Positions 24,885 through 34,822 of a stretch of 64,000 bases of DNA are shown piece after piece. Source of the stretch: Sorex araneus. Lineage: Eukaryota; Chordata; Mammalia; Eulipotyphla; Soricidae. A model generated the notes under the pieces. That model was not told the DNA's origin, ran no database searches, and worked only from the letters and a program-made list of their open reading frames with translations. The position numbers and the translations under genes are program-made. The DNA lies in assembly GCF_027595985.1 (NCBI RefSeq), contig NC_073304.1:215914500-215978499 (forward strand). The letters run 5' to 3'. How positions within the stretch are numbered: the stretch's first letter is position 1; every line of letters starts with the position of its first letter.

Positions 24885-26221
24885 CACATCAATTTCACAT
24901 TGACATTTTTATTAACGCCAACTGTTTTTGAATTATTATTTTTTTAAAACAATAGCACAAAAATGTTTTCAAGGAAGCAGTCTCACAATCAGATGACCTT
25001 CTGAAATAGTTAAGCCACACCAAATATGAATTCCTGTTAATACACACAAGTGTTTTTTAAAAGAAAAAGAAAGGGAAGGCGGGGTTGGGGGGAGGCGCGA
25101 GGAGACTGAGTGAGGCCTGCGGGGTTAGACTGGTGTGGCCTCGGGTGAGGCAGCCTGGATGCTGCAACCACGATGCCCCGATGCCCCGTGTGCCCTCAAC
25201 GAGCCAGCAGAAGCTGATACTGTCCTATAGAGGTTCAAGAGCCGGCCTGCCAGATGGCCAAGCCAGGGTGCAGCGGAGTAGCTCCGCACAAAGGCCCAGC
25301 TAAAACCTGCTCATCTCTATGAGAGGCCCATGCGCTTCAGGGCTCTTAAAGTCAGCTTAAAAAAGAAAGGGAAAAAAATGTATATTAGTCTCTCTTATTT
25401 AATGTGGCTATAAAAGATGTTTCCTTATCATTTATCTCTAAGAAGGACACCGGGGTGGGTAGGGGCCCTGGGGAGAAGAAGGGTGGAACTAAGGGGAGGA
25501 AAAACCCAGACCAGGTTAGGTTAGGTTTGTTTTTTTTTTTTAACTTTTATTTTTTTAACTTTTTAAACTTTTTTTTTTTTTTTTTTGGCCAAGGGGTCAC
25601 ACAGCAGGGAAGAGGGAAGGCAAGGAGAAGTCCAATCCTCGGTTCAGACTGAGTCACACAGGAAAAGACATCTTCCTGGTCAGTCCTCACGCCCCCCACC
25701 ACTCGGAACTATGCAGAGACTCTGACTATGAGATACCAACTATCGGCCGTTTGTGTCTGACCACCCCCAGCAACTGAACACGACCCTTGGCTTAAAGGCT
25801 GCTTGCAGAACCCACTTCACAGACCCCTCTTCACCCAGAAGCCTCTCATTTCCTTTTGGTAGGTTATAAAAACAGAACATCTGTCATTAACAGGAGAGTG
25901 TTAAATACTTTTAACCACTGACAAGGCTTCAGGAAGTTTCACAGTTTCGTTATGCTCTATTTTATTACTATCATATTTACATTTGTATTTATTTTTATTT
26001 TTTATTTATTTTTTGCTGAATTGCTGATTTTTTTCCTTTTTCAATAGAATTTAATTCTGGAGTGTGAGCAGGAACCAGTTAACTACATTCATTGTCCAAC
26101 CCCCACTGGTTTGAAAGAAGACTCCAAATTCTTGGCATGTGATCAGTTGTTCGGTGGCCCCACCGATTCCCGCAGCGCGGCAGCGGCACAGCAACGCCCG
26201 GCTGGCGGCCTGCGGTCCAGC
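24885..26221 (-). other. NPEPPS: Probable NPEPPS 3' UTR
   Basis: About 1.3 kb immediately after the stop codon is nearly free of SINEs, while dense SINEs start just below 24790. It contains an AT-rich part (25955-26040), a T-rich pair of tracts (25530-25590) and a GC-richer part (25070-25330). Extent is inferred from the poly(A) signal at 24908-24913. Confidence 0.65.
24908..24913 (-). terminator. Candidate NPEPPS poly(A) signal
   Basis: AATAAA on the minus strand. About 15-50 bases further along the minus strand is a strongly GU/U-rich stretch (24840-24895, repeats of TTTTG with TGTG and GTTGTTGG), the expected downstream element. Proximal alternatives with AATAAA lie at 25961-25966 and several times in 25988-26010, only 210-260 bases past the stop. 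Confidence 0.6.
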
Positions 26222-26374
26222 TCACGCCGTGGGCGGCGAGGACCGTCGCTGAAGGAGGTACTGCTGGATGCTCTCGGCGTCTCGCTTGAGCCAAGCAGCG
26301 TTTAGCAGGATATTTTCACAACACTGCTGGATGGTCCGCTCGGCGGAGGGTGCGGGGTGACTCTCGAAGAAAGC
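26222..26374 (-). CDS. NPEPPS: NPEPPS last coding exon (residues 870-919 and stop)
   Basis: The exon encodes 50 residues from AFFESHPAPSAERTIQQCC to a C-terminus QRRSSPPTA, then TGA at 26222-26224. It is the last helix of the C-terminal HEAT-like (ERAP1_C-type) domain. Human ends KASPPTV from memory, so only the extreme tail differs. The acceptor is CAACCAG and the phase is 0. Counting back from this stop through 14 exons gives residues 366-919 with no gap. Confidence 0.96.
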   Translation of the reverse strand, partial: AFFESHPAPSAERTIQQCCENILLNAAWLKRDAESIQQYLLQRRSSPPTA

Positions 26375-26699
26375 CTGGTTGAGAGAAGAGAACCCAGAGC
26401 TGCGTTAAGTACAGCAAGAGGCATACGGCCAATCACAGAGCATGAAAAAAAAAAAAATTCCCTGCTCTGTGAAGGATTCCTAAGCTTCACCCATAAAAAT
26501 TTATCACTGCCACTGCCAGGCTGAAAGTAAGCAAGAAACTCCCTGGACATGCATAGAAGGTTTTCTCCCCTCGCTACTGTATCTGTGTTAAGGCCCAGCC
26601 CAATGTCAATGGCAAAGAGAATCTGAAGCCTTCGCTCTGGAGGCTTAGTGTCCAATCCTAGCGGGCCTCAGCGTTGCAGTCAGGCCGGAATCTAGATTT

Positions 26700-26830
26700 G
26701 GTCATGTTCTCGCCCATGACTCAGTAAGGTAATTGTTCTAAGTCTGTTTTTTCATCTCCAGAAGATTAAAGAGGTGGCCATACGAACAGCATATTACTAG
26801 GCACAAAGCATTTAAGGACTCAACACTTTT
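26700..26830 (+). repeat. MIR remnant
   Basis: GACTCAGTAAGGTAATTG, then TTTTTTCATCTCCAGAAGATT and AGAGGTGG, then ACTAGGCACAAAGCATTTAA matches the MIR 3' half as remembered. Confidence 0.45.
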
Positions 26831-27049
26831 GGGCTGCATTAAATAAAGACTGATTTGGAGATCATGGTAAGCTCGAGAGGCTTCAGCTGCTGCTCCCCCA
26901 CGGACTCATACTGTTCATACAACAAAACTATCTGAGTTTATTGTAATTTACTTATGCTAGCTGAAACATGGTAAAGACTTGTAAAGTGTGAGGCCCTGAG
27001 TTTGCTCCCTGATGGAGGAATAGAAAAAGCCAACTGGTTAAATGAAACT

Positions 27050-27185
27050 TTTTTTTTCTTTGTTTTTTTGCTTTTTGGGTCACACCCAGTGATGCTCAGG
27101 GGTCCATATGGGATGCTGGGAATCGAACCTGGGTCGGCTGCGTGCAAGGCAAACGCCCTACCCGCTGTGCTATCACTCAAGCCCC
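27050..27185 (-). repeat. SOR-type SINE with internal deletion
   Basis: About 45 bases of the body are missing between GATGC and CTCAGGGG repeats. The head and tail are intact. Target AAATGAAAC duplicated at both ends. Confidence 0.9.
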
Positions 27186-27590
27186 AAATGAAACATTTTC
27201 TGACGAAGTATATTTGACAACGGATACCTTAAGTCCCGACCAAGAAATTAGCCATCCCAGGTGTAAGAGACAGCAGATTAAAGTCTAGAGCTTTTGGAAA
27301 TCAGTAACCTAATTCACAGGACGAGGGCTCCCCACTACCCTGGGTTCTTAGAGCCCAGGAAGTGCCGAGACCTCCTCTAGCTCCGCTCACCTACAAAGAT
27401 CTTGGACTCCTCCCTTTTCCTCCCCAGAGGCGCTCAGGCCACAGAGAAAACACTCAGAAATTATTTGTTGAACTGTGTGAGCAAAATCAGGTCTCTCTAT
27501 CTCTTTATACACCATCTCCCCAATATCTTCTCTTCCCCATTCAAAACGATTCTCCAGATGGAAGTTATCTTTAAAAATTACTTGTGTGTC

Positions 27591-27770
27591 GGGGCTGGAG
27601 AGATAGCACAGCGGGTAGGGCGTTTGCCTTGCACGCGGCCGACCCAGGTTCGAATCCCAGCATCCCATATGGTCCCCTGAGCACAGCCAGGGGTAATTCC
27701 TGAGTGCAGAGCCAGGAGTAACCCCTGTGCATCGCCAGGTGTGACCCAAAAAGCCAAAAAAAAAAAAAAA
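27591..27770 (+). repeat. SOR-type SINE with target duplication
   Basis: Near-consensus copy with duplicated target AAAATTACTTGTGTG on both sides. The downstream copy of the target runs into a (GT)n tract. Confidence 0.93.
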
Positions 27771-27775
27771 TTACT

Positions 27776-27796
27776 TGTGTGTGTTTGTGTGTGCGT

Positions 27797-27830
<34 letters not shown>

Positions 27831-27836
27831 ATGTGG
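27776..27836. repeat. (GT)n/(GTGC)n microsatellite
   Basis: Starts in the downstream target duplicate of the adjacent SINE, which suggests expansion of a GTGTG seed present at the insertion site. Confidence 0.95.
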
Positions 27837-28984
27837 GTCTCTCAGCCACACAGAGCGGTGCTCGGGGATCCCTCCCGGAAGGGGTTGGGGGACCGTATGT
27901 GGTGCTGGAGACCAAACCTGGGCCAGCCATGTACAAGGCAGATGTCCTACCCACTGTACTATCTCTCCAGCAACCCCAGCCACACACTTTTAAAATTTGT
28001 TTTGTTGTACAAGGCAAGTGCCTACCTACCCCTCTGTACTCTCTCTCCAGCAACCCCCAGCCCCCACCCACGCACATACTTTTAAAATTTCTGTTTTGTT
28101 TTTGGGCCATATCCTGCTGTGTTCAGGGCTTACTCCTAATTCTGCATTCAGGGATCACTTCTAGGAAGCCTGGGGACCATATAGGGTGCTAGGGATTGAA
28201 TCTGACTCAGAGGGGCACAATGCAAGTGCCTTACCCACTGTATGATCTCTCTGGACCCAAGATGGAAATTCTTGTAAGACAAACCAGACTGTATCATCTC
28301 ATAGTTTATAAATCCCTGGGTTTTGTGCATGAGATATGTTTCAGCCTTGGGGTTCACTAGGATGCAAGGCAAGGCTCTGACCTCCCGTACAGTTTTTCTG
28401 TCATTGTTCCCCCACCCCAACTCGTGCCTCTGCAGAGCAATTTTACTAAGGTTAATACAAGGTCAGTAAAACTTTCCACCTTTTGCTTTCATCCATCTTC
28501 GGCTCTACTGAGCACACCAAACTCAGCCCGCCAGCCTGTCATCCAGGCCTAGCCTATACTGTGCTCCTCCTTCGAGCACTCAGTACCGTTACAGCAAAGG
28601 GATTATTTACATGGCACAACACACACTGTCAACTATAGGAAGATCAGGTCTCATTGTTTTTCCAGACCTGAAATATTTTCTTAGTTTTTAGGTCACACCT
28701 GGTGGTGCTCACGGCTTACTCCTGATCTGTGCTCAAGGATCACTCCTGATGGGCTTAGGGGACAATATGGGGTGATCAAACCCCAATCTCCTAAGTGCAA
28801 AGCAACTGCCCTACCCACTAAACTATCGTGCTGGCCCCCAAGTCTAAATTCTTCAGACATTACAGATATGATTTAAGCTGTCTTCCTTTAATGACACTAA
28901 AGCACCTTACCCTAATACTCTAGGATTATGATTCAGTTAGTGTTTTTACTTACCAGGTTGAAAAATAATTTGTACTTTCCTTAC

Positions 28985-29032
28985 CTTAACCTCTCCAGCC
29001 ATTTTATCAAGTGCAAATCCCTCAACTGATAG
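28985..29032 (-). CDS. NPEPPS: NPEPPS exon (residues 854-869)
   Basis: A 48-base exon, the shortest coding exon of NPEPPS in the window, encoding LSVEGFALDKMAGEVK. The acceptor is TTTTTTCAG and the donor GTAAGG. Phase is 0 at both ends, so skipping would remove 16 residues of the C-terminal domain without a frameshift. Confidence 0.95.
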
Positions 29033-29296
29033 CTGAAAAAATAATGGTTTAAATAGTAAGTGAAGCTAAAGGTGACTAAGAACAAAATTCCATTTACTCT
29101 AACAACAAATCATTCCATGTCGCCCAACTTCAGTTTATTTCAGAGGGTGGAGGCTGGGGGCTCTTTAATAAGATAAGAACTATGTCAAGAAACCCTTCAC
29201 GGGAAAAGACCAGAATTCACAGGTCTAGTGAATCCTGGATGTCTCTCAAATAACATCACAGCTAATGAAGCTACTCAAAATAAAATCTCCACATAC

Positions 29297-29452
29297 CTTA
29301 ATTAGTCTGGATATTAAGAATCCTCCCTGGTATCGATTATAAAGTTCTTCCCAATTGTCCTTTATGAATTTCCAAGCAGCCTTCCTTCCGTGCTTGCTGC
29401 CTCCAGCCACTCCGCCAATTACTGATACAGTGTCCTGTGGACGTACCTCTTC
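29297..29452 (-). CDS. NPEPPS: NPEPPS exon (residues 802-853)
   Basis: The exon encodes 52 codons from EEVRPQDTVSVIGGVAGG to FLISRLIK in the C-terminal HEAT-like domain. The acceptor is CCTTTAG and the donor GTATGT. Phase is 0. It matches the mammalian protein as I remember it with no visible change. Confidence 0.96.
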
Positions 29453-30124
29453 CTAAAGGGGAAAAGAGAACCAAAAGTCCACTCTGTCCCAAACATCTTC
29501 CAGTGCCAGAAAGGGCAACTGCTGCTGTGGCAGCCACGTAATCACACCAAAGACACTCTTTCTTTGTTAGATGAATAACTGTACCAGAAACTTACAGCAA
29601 AGATAAGAATATTTTGGGGTTTGTTTTTGTCTTTGCCACACTCAACCATGCCTAGGGGTTACTTCTGCCTCTGTGCTCAGGAATCACTCCTGGAGATGCT
29701 CATGGGACCACATGGGATGGCGGGGTCTAGGCTGGGCTGGCTGTGTGCCAGGCAAATGCCCTAGGCGCTGTACTATACCTCTGGCCCAAAGAAAAGAACA
29801 TCTAACCTAAAAAGCAGCCAAACAGCATGAGGCGGTGTGGCAAGTACAGAAGAGAAACCAAGCAGACACCTGCTTGGAAACGTCGAGGGCAAGGAGAGGA
29901 GGAGGCAGAGAGCAGCCACAGAGATTAATTCAGATTCCCAGGCTGCTTCCTCTCCTACTTACTCTATTCCAACCACTAGGTGGAAAGGTCACCAAAAAGG
30001 CCTCTTTCCAGTGGTCAAGGGAAAAGCAAGTCTTGAAATCGGATTATGGTGTAAGAAACATCAGGCCTGGGCCACCGATCAATGGATAACAATCCCCCTG
30101 GAAGGAGTTTCTGTGGTGACTTAC
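29453..30124 (-). other. NPEPPS intron
   Basis: An older minus-oriented SINE lies at 29615-29787. The remainder is unique. Open frames here are short and show no recognisable protein. Confidence 0.7.
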
Positions 30125-30232
30125 TGAAAGTGCAAATGTGAGGACTTTTTGAATCAATTCAGGCAATAGCGTCGCCCCAAGGACTCTTTCAATTCGGTTT
30201 TTCTCTTCTTGCATATCTGCTTGTTTGTGAAG
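30125..30232 (-). CDS. NPEPPS: NPEPPS exon (residues 766-801)
   Basis: The exon encodes 36 codons from LHKQADMQEEKNRIERV to KVLTFALS. The acceptor is CACTGTAG and the donor GTAAGT. Phase is 0. Part of the helical C-terminal domain that closes over the active-site cavity in M1 aminopeptidases. Confidence 0.96.
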
Positions 30233-30585
30233 CTACAGTGAAAAAGGTAAAGAGATAGTTAACTCTCCCTGTAAGTTATCCACAGGCTTATAATGACCTT
30301 TTCCCCTAGTAAGGTAAAACTTCCACTCTACATTCGCAATGGCTGAGGCTGGAGGGGCAGAATGGAACTGAATACTTCCCAGGGGTTTGGGCAGTGGATT
30401 TGTTGCTTGCCATTTTAGTATGTCTTCGATGTAAACCTGCTATCTGAATAACTGTCATTGGTTCTGAGGGCTAAGATCAAAGGTCTGGATTCTGAATGGA
30501 GCCTGGGCTCCTGCATGCAAAGTATGTGCTTGACCTGCTGAGCTGTCTCTCCAGCCCCCACGATCATGCTGTTTATGTTTTCATT

Positions 30586-30760
30586 TTTTTTTTTTTGCTT
30601 TTTGGGTCACACCCAGCAATGCACAGGGGTCACTCCTGGCTCTGCACTCAGGAATCACCCCTGGTGGTGCTCAGGGGACCATATGGGATGCTGGGATTTG
30701 AACCCGGGTCGGCCGCGTGCAAGGCAAACGCCTTACCCGCTGTGTTATCACTCCAGCCCC
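30586..30760 (-). repeat. SOR-type SINE
   Basis: Complete minus-oriented near-consensus copy. Confidence 0.9.
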
Positions 30761-30784
30761 TATGTTTTAATTTTTAAATTATTT

Positions 30785-31680
30785 ATTTTGGGGGCTTTGG
30801 GCCATACCTGCCTATGCTCAGGAATTTAACTCCTGGCTCTGTGCTCAGGGGTCACTCCTGTCAGGCCCGGGAGACCATATGGGATGCTGGGGATCAAACC
30901 CAGGTTGGCTGTGTGCAAGGCAAGCACCTTACCTGCTATGCTATTACTCCCAGCCCCATCATGCTTTCTAATACAAAAGTAGCAACGCTGAATTTATGTG
31001 GAAAACAGAGATACATAAAGACTTGATTCATAATTTTTAGTTACCAAATCAGCAATAAGGTCCTGTTAAATAAGCTATTTTGAAACATTAAAAAAAATCA
31101 AGAGATGAGCTTTATTTTCTGCTTTTATACTTTTCCAGTCAGGTTTTGTTTGGGGGCCACACCTGGCGGTGCTCAGGAGCTACTCTAGGCTCTATACTCA
31201 TGGATCACTCCTGGCAGGCTTGGAGGACCTTATGCGGTACCGGGGACTGAACCCACATGGGACATGTGCAAGGCAAGCGTCCTACTTGCTGTTCTATTGC
31301 TGCCAGCCCCATCATGCATTTTTTTTTTTTAGCTTTTTGGGTCACACCCAGCAATGCACAGGGGTTACTTCCTGGCTTTGCACTCAGGAGTTACTACTGG
31401 TGGTGCTCAGGGGACCATATGGGATGGTGGGAATCGAACCCAGGTCGGCCGCGTGCAAGGCAAACGCCCTACCCGCTGTGCTATTGCTCCAGCCCCCCAT
31501 CATGCTTTTTAATACAAAAGTAGCAATGCTGAATGTCGAAAATAGAGATGCGTAATTAATTCATGATTATAAGTTACCAAATCAGGAATAAGGTCCTGTA
31601 ACATAGCTATTTTTGCAACCATTAAAAAAAGAGAGAGATGTTTATTTTCTGCTCTTATACTTTTCTAGTTGGTTGTTTTG
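30785..31680. repeat. Tandem duplication of a SINE plus about 190 bases of unique sequence
   Basis: Unit 1 spans about 30785-31149 and unit 2 about 31150-31680. Each has an old minus-oriented SINE followed by unique sequence with shared landmarks CCATCATGCTTT, AATACAAAAGTAGCAA, GTTACCAAATCAG, AATAAGGTCCTGT and TATTTTCTGC. Unit 2 is longer because a SOR copy inserted at 31319-31497 afterwards. Confidence 0.85.
31319..31497 (-). repeat. SOR-type SINE inside the second duplicate unit
   Basis: Complete minus-oriented copy with CATCATGC duplicated at 31311 and 31498. Absent from the first unit, so it is younger than the duplication. Confidence 0.92.
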
Positions 31681-32284
31681 GGACCACACCCAGTGGTGCT
31701 CAGGACTCAGGAATCACTCCTGGGGTTTGGGGGGACTATATATGACACTGGGGATTAAACCCAGGTCGGCCAAGTGCAAGGCAAGCACCCTAACCATTGT
31801 AGTATCACTCCGGTCATTTCTAGTTATTTTGAAGATACAAAATATTTTTTTATAACTGAAAAAATTTCTAAGAACCAGAAGTGCAAATGTGCAGGAGACA
31901 CCCCTCCAAGAGAACTTAATTTAACAAAATTTTCTTGACCTTTTTTTCTCCCCAAAGATTTAAGACTGATCAGTTTCTGTAGACCCCATCATTGCTATTT
32001 CCTGTCTCCTTTGGACTATTTTTTATCATTGGGAGATAGGGGCTCCCAAACCAGGGTTCAGGATAGATTGGGGGGCTCTCCTGATGATACTCGGCCTGAC
32101 AGTGTGGGCTGGACACAGCTGCATGGGTCCAGTGTGTGGACCAGGGCAGCACTAATGGTGTTCTGAAGGGCAGCAGGTACCAGGGACCAGATTCAGATTC
32201 CCCAGCGCCAGGCACGCACCTTCCCACCCCCTCCTATGGACTCCTATTTGAATTTCCATGTGGTAAAACAGAAAGTTCGGAGAA

Positions 32285-32400
32285 GACCTTCTGGATTCTA
32301 GAGCCAGCCCTGTGTCTAACTGTGATGAAGTCATTAAAACTCTCTGGGTGTCAGTCTCCACATCTGCAAAGTGAGTGCTGGGCAGATCATGTCTAAGATC
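32285..32400 (+). repeat. MIR remnant
   Basis: TTCTAGAGCCAGCCCTGTGTC, then GATGAAGTCATTAAAACTCT and CTCCACATCTGCAAAGTGAG is a clear MIR pattern, the best-preserved of the ancient repeats here. Confidence 0.6.
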
Positions 32401-34438
32401 ATTTGACCTTTTGGGAGGCTTTTTTTTCCCTCCCCAATCTGTTCCACTTGAGTCCACTAGATGGCACCTAACACCACACTTCAAATATATGTGCACGCAT
32501 GTGCAATAGTACCAGGGATATTTCTTTTTTATTTATTTTTGGTTTGGGGGCCATATCCGGCAGTGCTCAGGGACTGCCCCCCCCAGTTCAAAGCTTGGGA
32601 ATCTTCTCTGGTGGTACTGGGGGACCTTAGAGTACAGGAGACTGAACCCAGAGTTCCCGCAAGCAAAAAATACACACTAATCCTTATGGGCTATCTCATG
32701 GTCCCCAAATTTTTACACTCTCATTATTCTGTTTGATTTTTGGGCCACACCTGGCGGTGCTCAAGACTCACTCCTGGCTCTGCTCAGGTATCACTTCTGG
32801 CAGTATCTGGGGGACCATAATGGTACTAAGGACTGTACCCCGACTGGCTCTCTGGCCCCAGTCTCATTATCCTTAAATTAGTGTAAACAATCCTCATCTA
32901 TCACCAACAGGTTCTTGATGTATCCTGATTCTGTCTTCATTAGATTTTTCCCATAACAAAGCTGAATTACTATGAACTCCCTGTGTTAAGTAGATGTAAC
33001 TTCTTAATGTTCAATATACATACAAGAATACTTAAAGGCATGCCATAACGTGAAAATGTCAAGGTATCATAGATTTTTCAGAAACCCTATTCTGTCCCAT
33101 ACCTGCAATGCTGTGATTTATAGGAACATATTTGGCCATTCAGACTACCAAAGTATATTTCTCAAACATATTTGGTCTTCATCCATAGTTCCTGGTTCAC
33201 AGCTTCCAAAAGTCCTTGGAATTTCCTAAGTGTTATGAGAGATAGAGATGTCTTTCGCTATGTTCATGAGGGCAGCTGGGAAAACACCTAAGGAAGAGGG
33301 CTGGCTGCCAAGGGGAATCAACCCTCAGTCTGGCGGCGTGAGGGGGACCAGAGAGCAGCGAGACTGCCAGTGGGTGCAGGCCTTTGTAAGGCAGCTTCTT
33401 GAGGAAACCAAGAGAACAGGTGTGGAAAGTTCCCAGGCTGGTGACAATGTCAGATCCTGGAAGAATGGCGAGCCCCATAGGTTTGATCTCATACCCCGCA
33501 CTATCCATTTCTTCCACTAGGCTGTCGTCATAAGTTTTTGTATTCTTGTACTAAATGGATGATCTAAACTAAATGAGTTTCCTGAGTACTCTGTGTCTTT
33601 CTAGCAGCATGAATGCGAGGTGGCGGGTTGTGTGGATCTGAAGCATCTGGAGAGTGGACAATGCCTGCAGGACCTGACACTGTCTCCAGGTGGACATATT
33701 CAGAACTTTCTTTTTTTCCTTTTCTTTTTTTTTGGGTGGGAGTGAAGAGGTGGGATGCGGTGAAGATTTGGCAATGCTTGGGGGATGCTCCTGGCAGTGC
33801 TCAGCGGGTCATGTGATGCTGGGGATCAAAACTGGGCTTCTTGCAAGCAAAGCATGAGCTCAGCCCATTGAGGTGTCGCTCCACTACCTAGAACTGAGTT
33901 TAATTCGCAGCCAGCCTGCTGGCGTGGGAAACATCAGCATCCATACCTTCACTGGAGACCGAGGTACTGGACACCATTTGCATAATAGCTTTATATAGAA
34001 TAAACCCCTCCCCGCCAGCCCCAAACATGACTTGCAGGGCAAAGGTTCAGAGAGTAGCAAAGGTTCAGAGAGTAAGTATTAAGAATGAGAGGGGAACTTA
34101 ATAACATTTAGTTGAAAGGTAAATCTGAAGTATAGTGTTTCATTTTTTCAGTGCCAGGGATCAAACCTAGGACTTCATATATTTAAGGAAAGTGTTCTGC
34201 TATGAAGCTACATCCCTGGCTCAAAGTACAATTTTTATATATAGGTTTCTGTTTGGAAGCCAGACCTGGTAGTGCTCAGGGGTTACTCCTGGTTCTGCAC
34301 TCAGGAATCACTCCTAGCATGCTCAGGGGATCATGTAGGATGCCAGGAAATGAACCCAGGTCAGCTGCATGCAAAGCATGCACCCTACCTACTGTACTTT
34401 CACTCTGCCCCACCCCCTTAATTTTTTAATTTTTAAAT

Positions 34439-34610
34439 TTTTTTTTGCTTTTTAGGTCACACCTGGCGATGCACAGGGGTCATTCCTGGCTCTGCACTCA
34501 GGAATTACCCCTGGCGGTGCTCAGGGGACCATATGGGGTGCTGGGATTCGAACTCGGGTCGGCCGAGTGCAAGGCAAACGCCCTCCCCGCTGTGCTATCA
34601 CTCCAGCCCC
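34439..34610 (-). repeat. SOR-type SINE, left arm of a close inverted pair
   Basis: Complete minus-oriented copy, 44 bases from a plus-oriented copy (34654-34822), the two heads facing each other. Confidence 0.9.
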
Positions 34611-34653
34611 ACCCCCCTAATTTATTTAGAAAAATTTTATTACCACTACTGTG

Positions 34654-34822
34654 GTAGTCAGAGCGATGGGGAGGGCGTCTGCCTTGCATGTGTGGCTGAC
34701 CTGGGTTTGATCCTCAGCATCTCATATGGTCCCCTGAGCACTGCCAGAGTAATTGCTGAATGAAGAGCAAGGAGTAACCTCTTAGCATCACTGGGTGTGA
34801 CCCAAAAAGAAAAAAAAAAAAG
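34654..34822 (+). repeat. SOR-type SINE, right arm of a close inverted pair
   Basis: Somewhat diverged head (GTCAGAGCGATGGGGAGGGC), intact body and A-tail. Confidence 0.85.

Larger units (their letters stand above)
26375..28984 (-). other. NPEPPS last intron
   Basis: Contains a probable MIR (26700-26830), SOR copies at 27050 and 27591, a (GT)n tract, and older minus-oriented SINEs at 27837-27975, 28100-28260 and 28670-28845. 28270-28660 is unique with no recognised feature. Confidence 0.7.

Noticed and set aside
27571-28110. 179-codon frame and many 60-140-codon frames sharing RGYSWLCTQELLLAVL or GVTPGSALRN motifs
   Set aside because: These are translations of the SOR SINE in its fixed frames. 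The recurring peptide reflects repeat copies, not a protein family.
29835-30127. Two 84-96-codon frames just before an NPEPPS exon
   Set aside because: They lie in intron sequence on the opposite strand and have no recognisable protein content.
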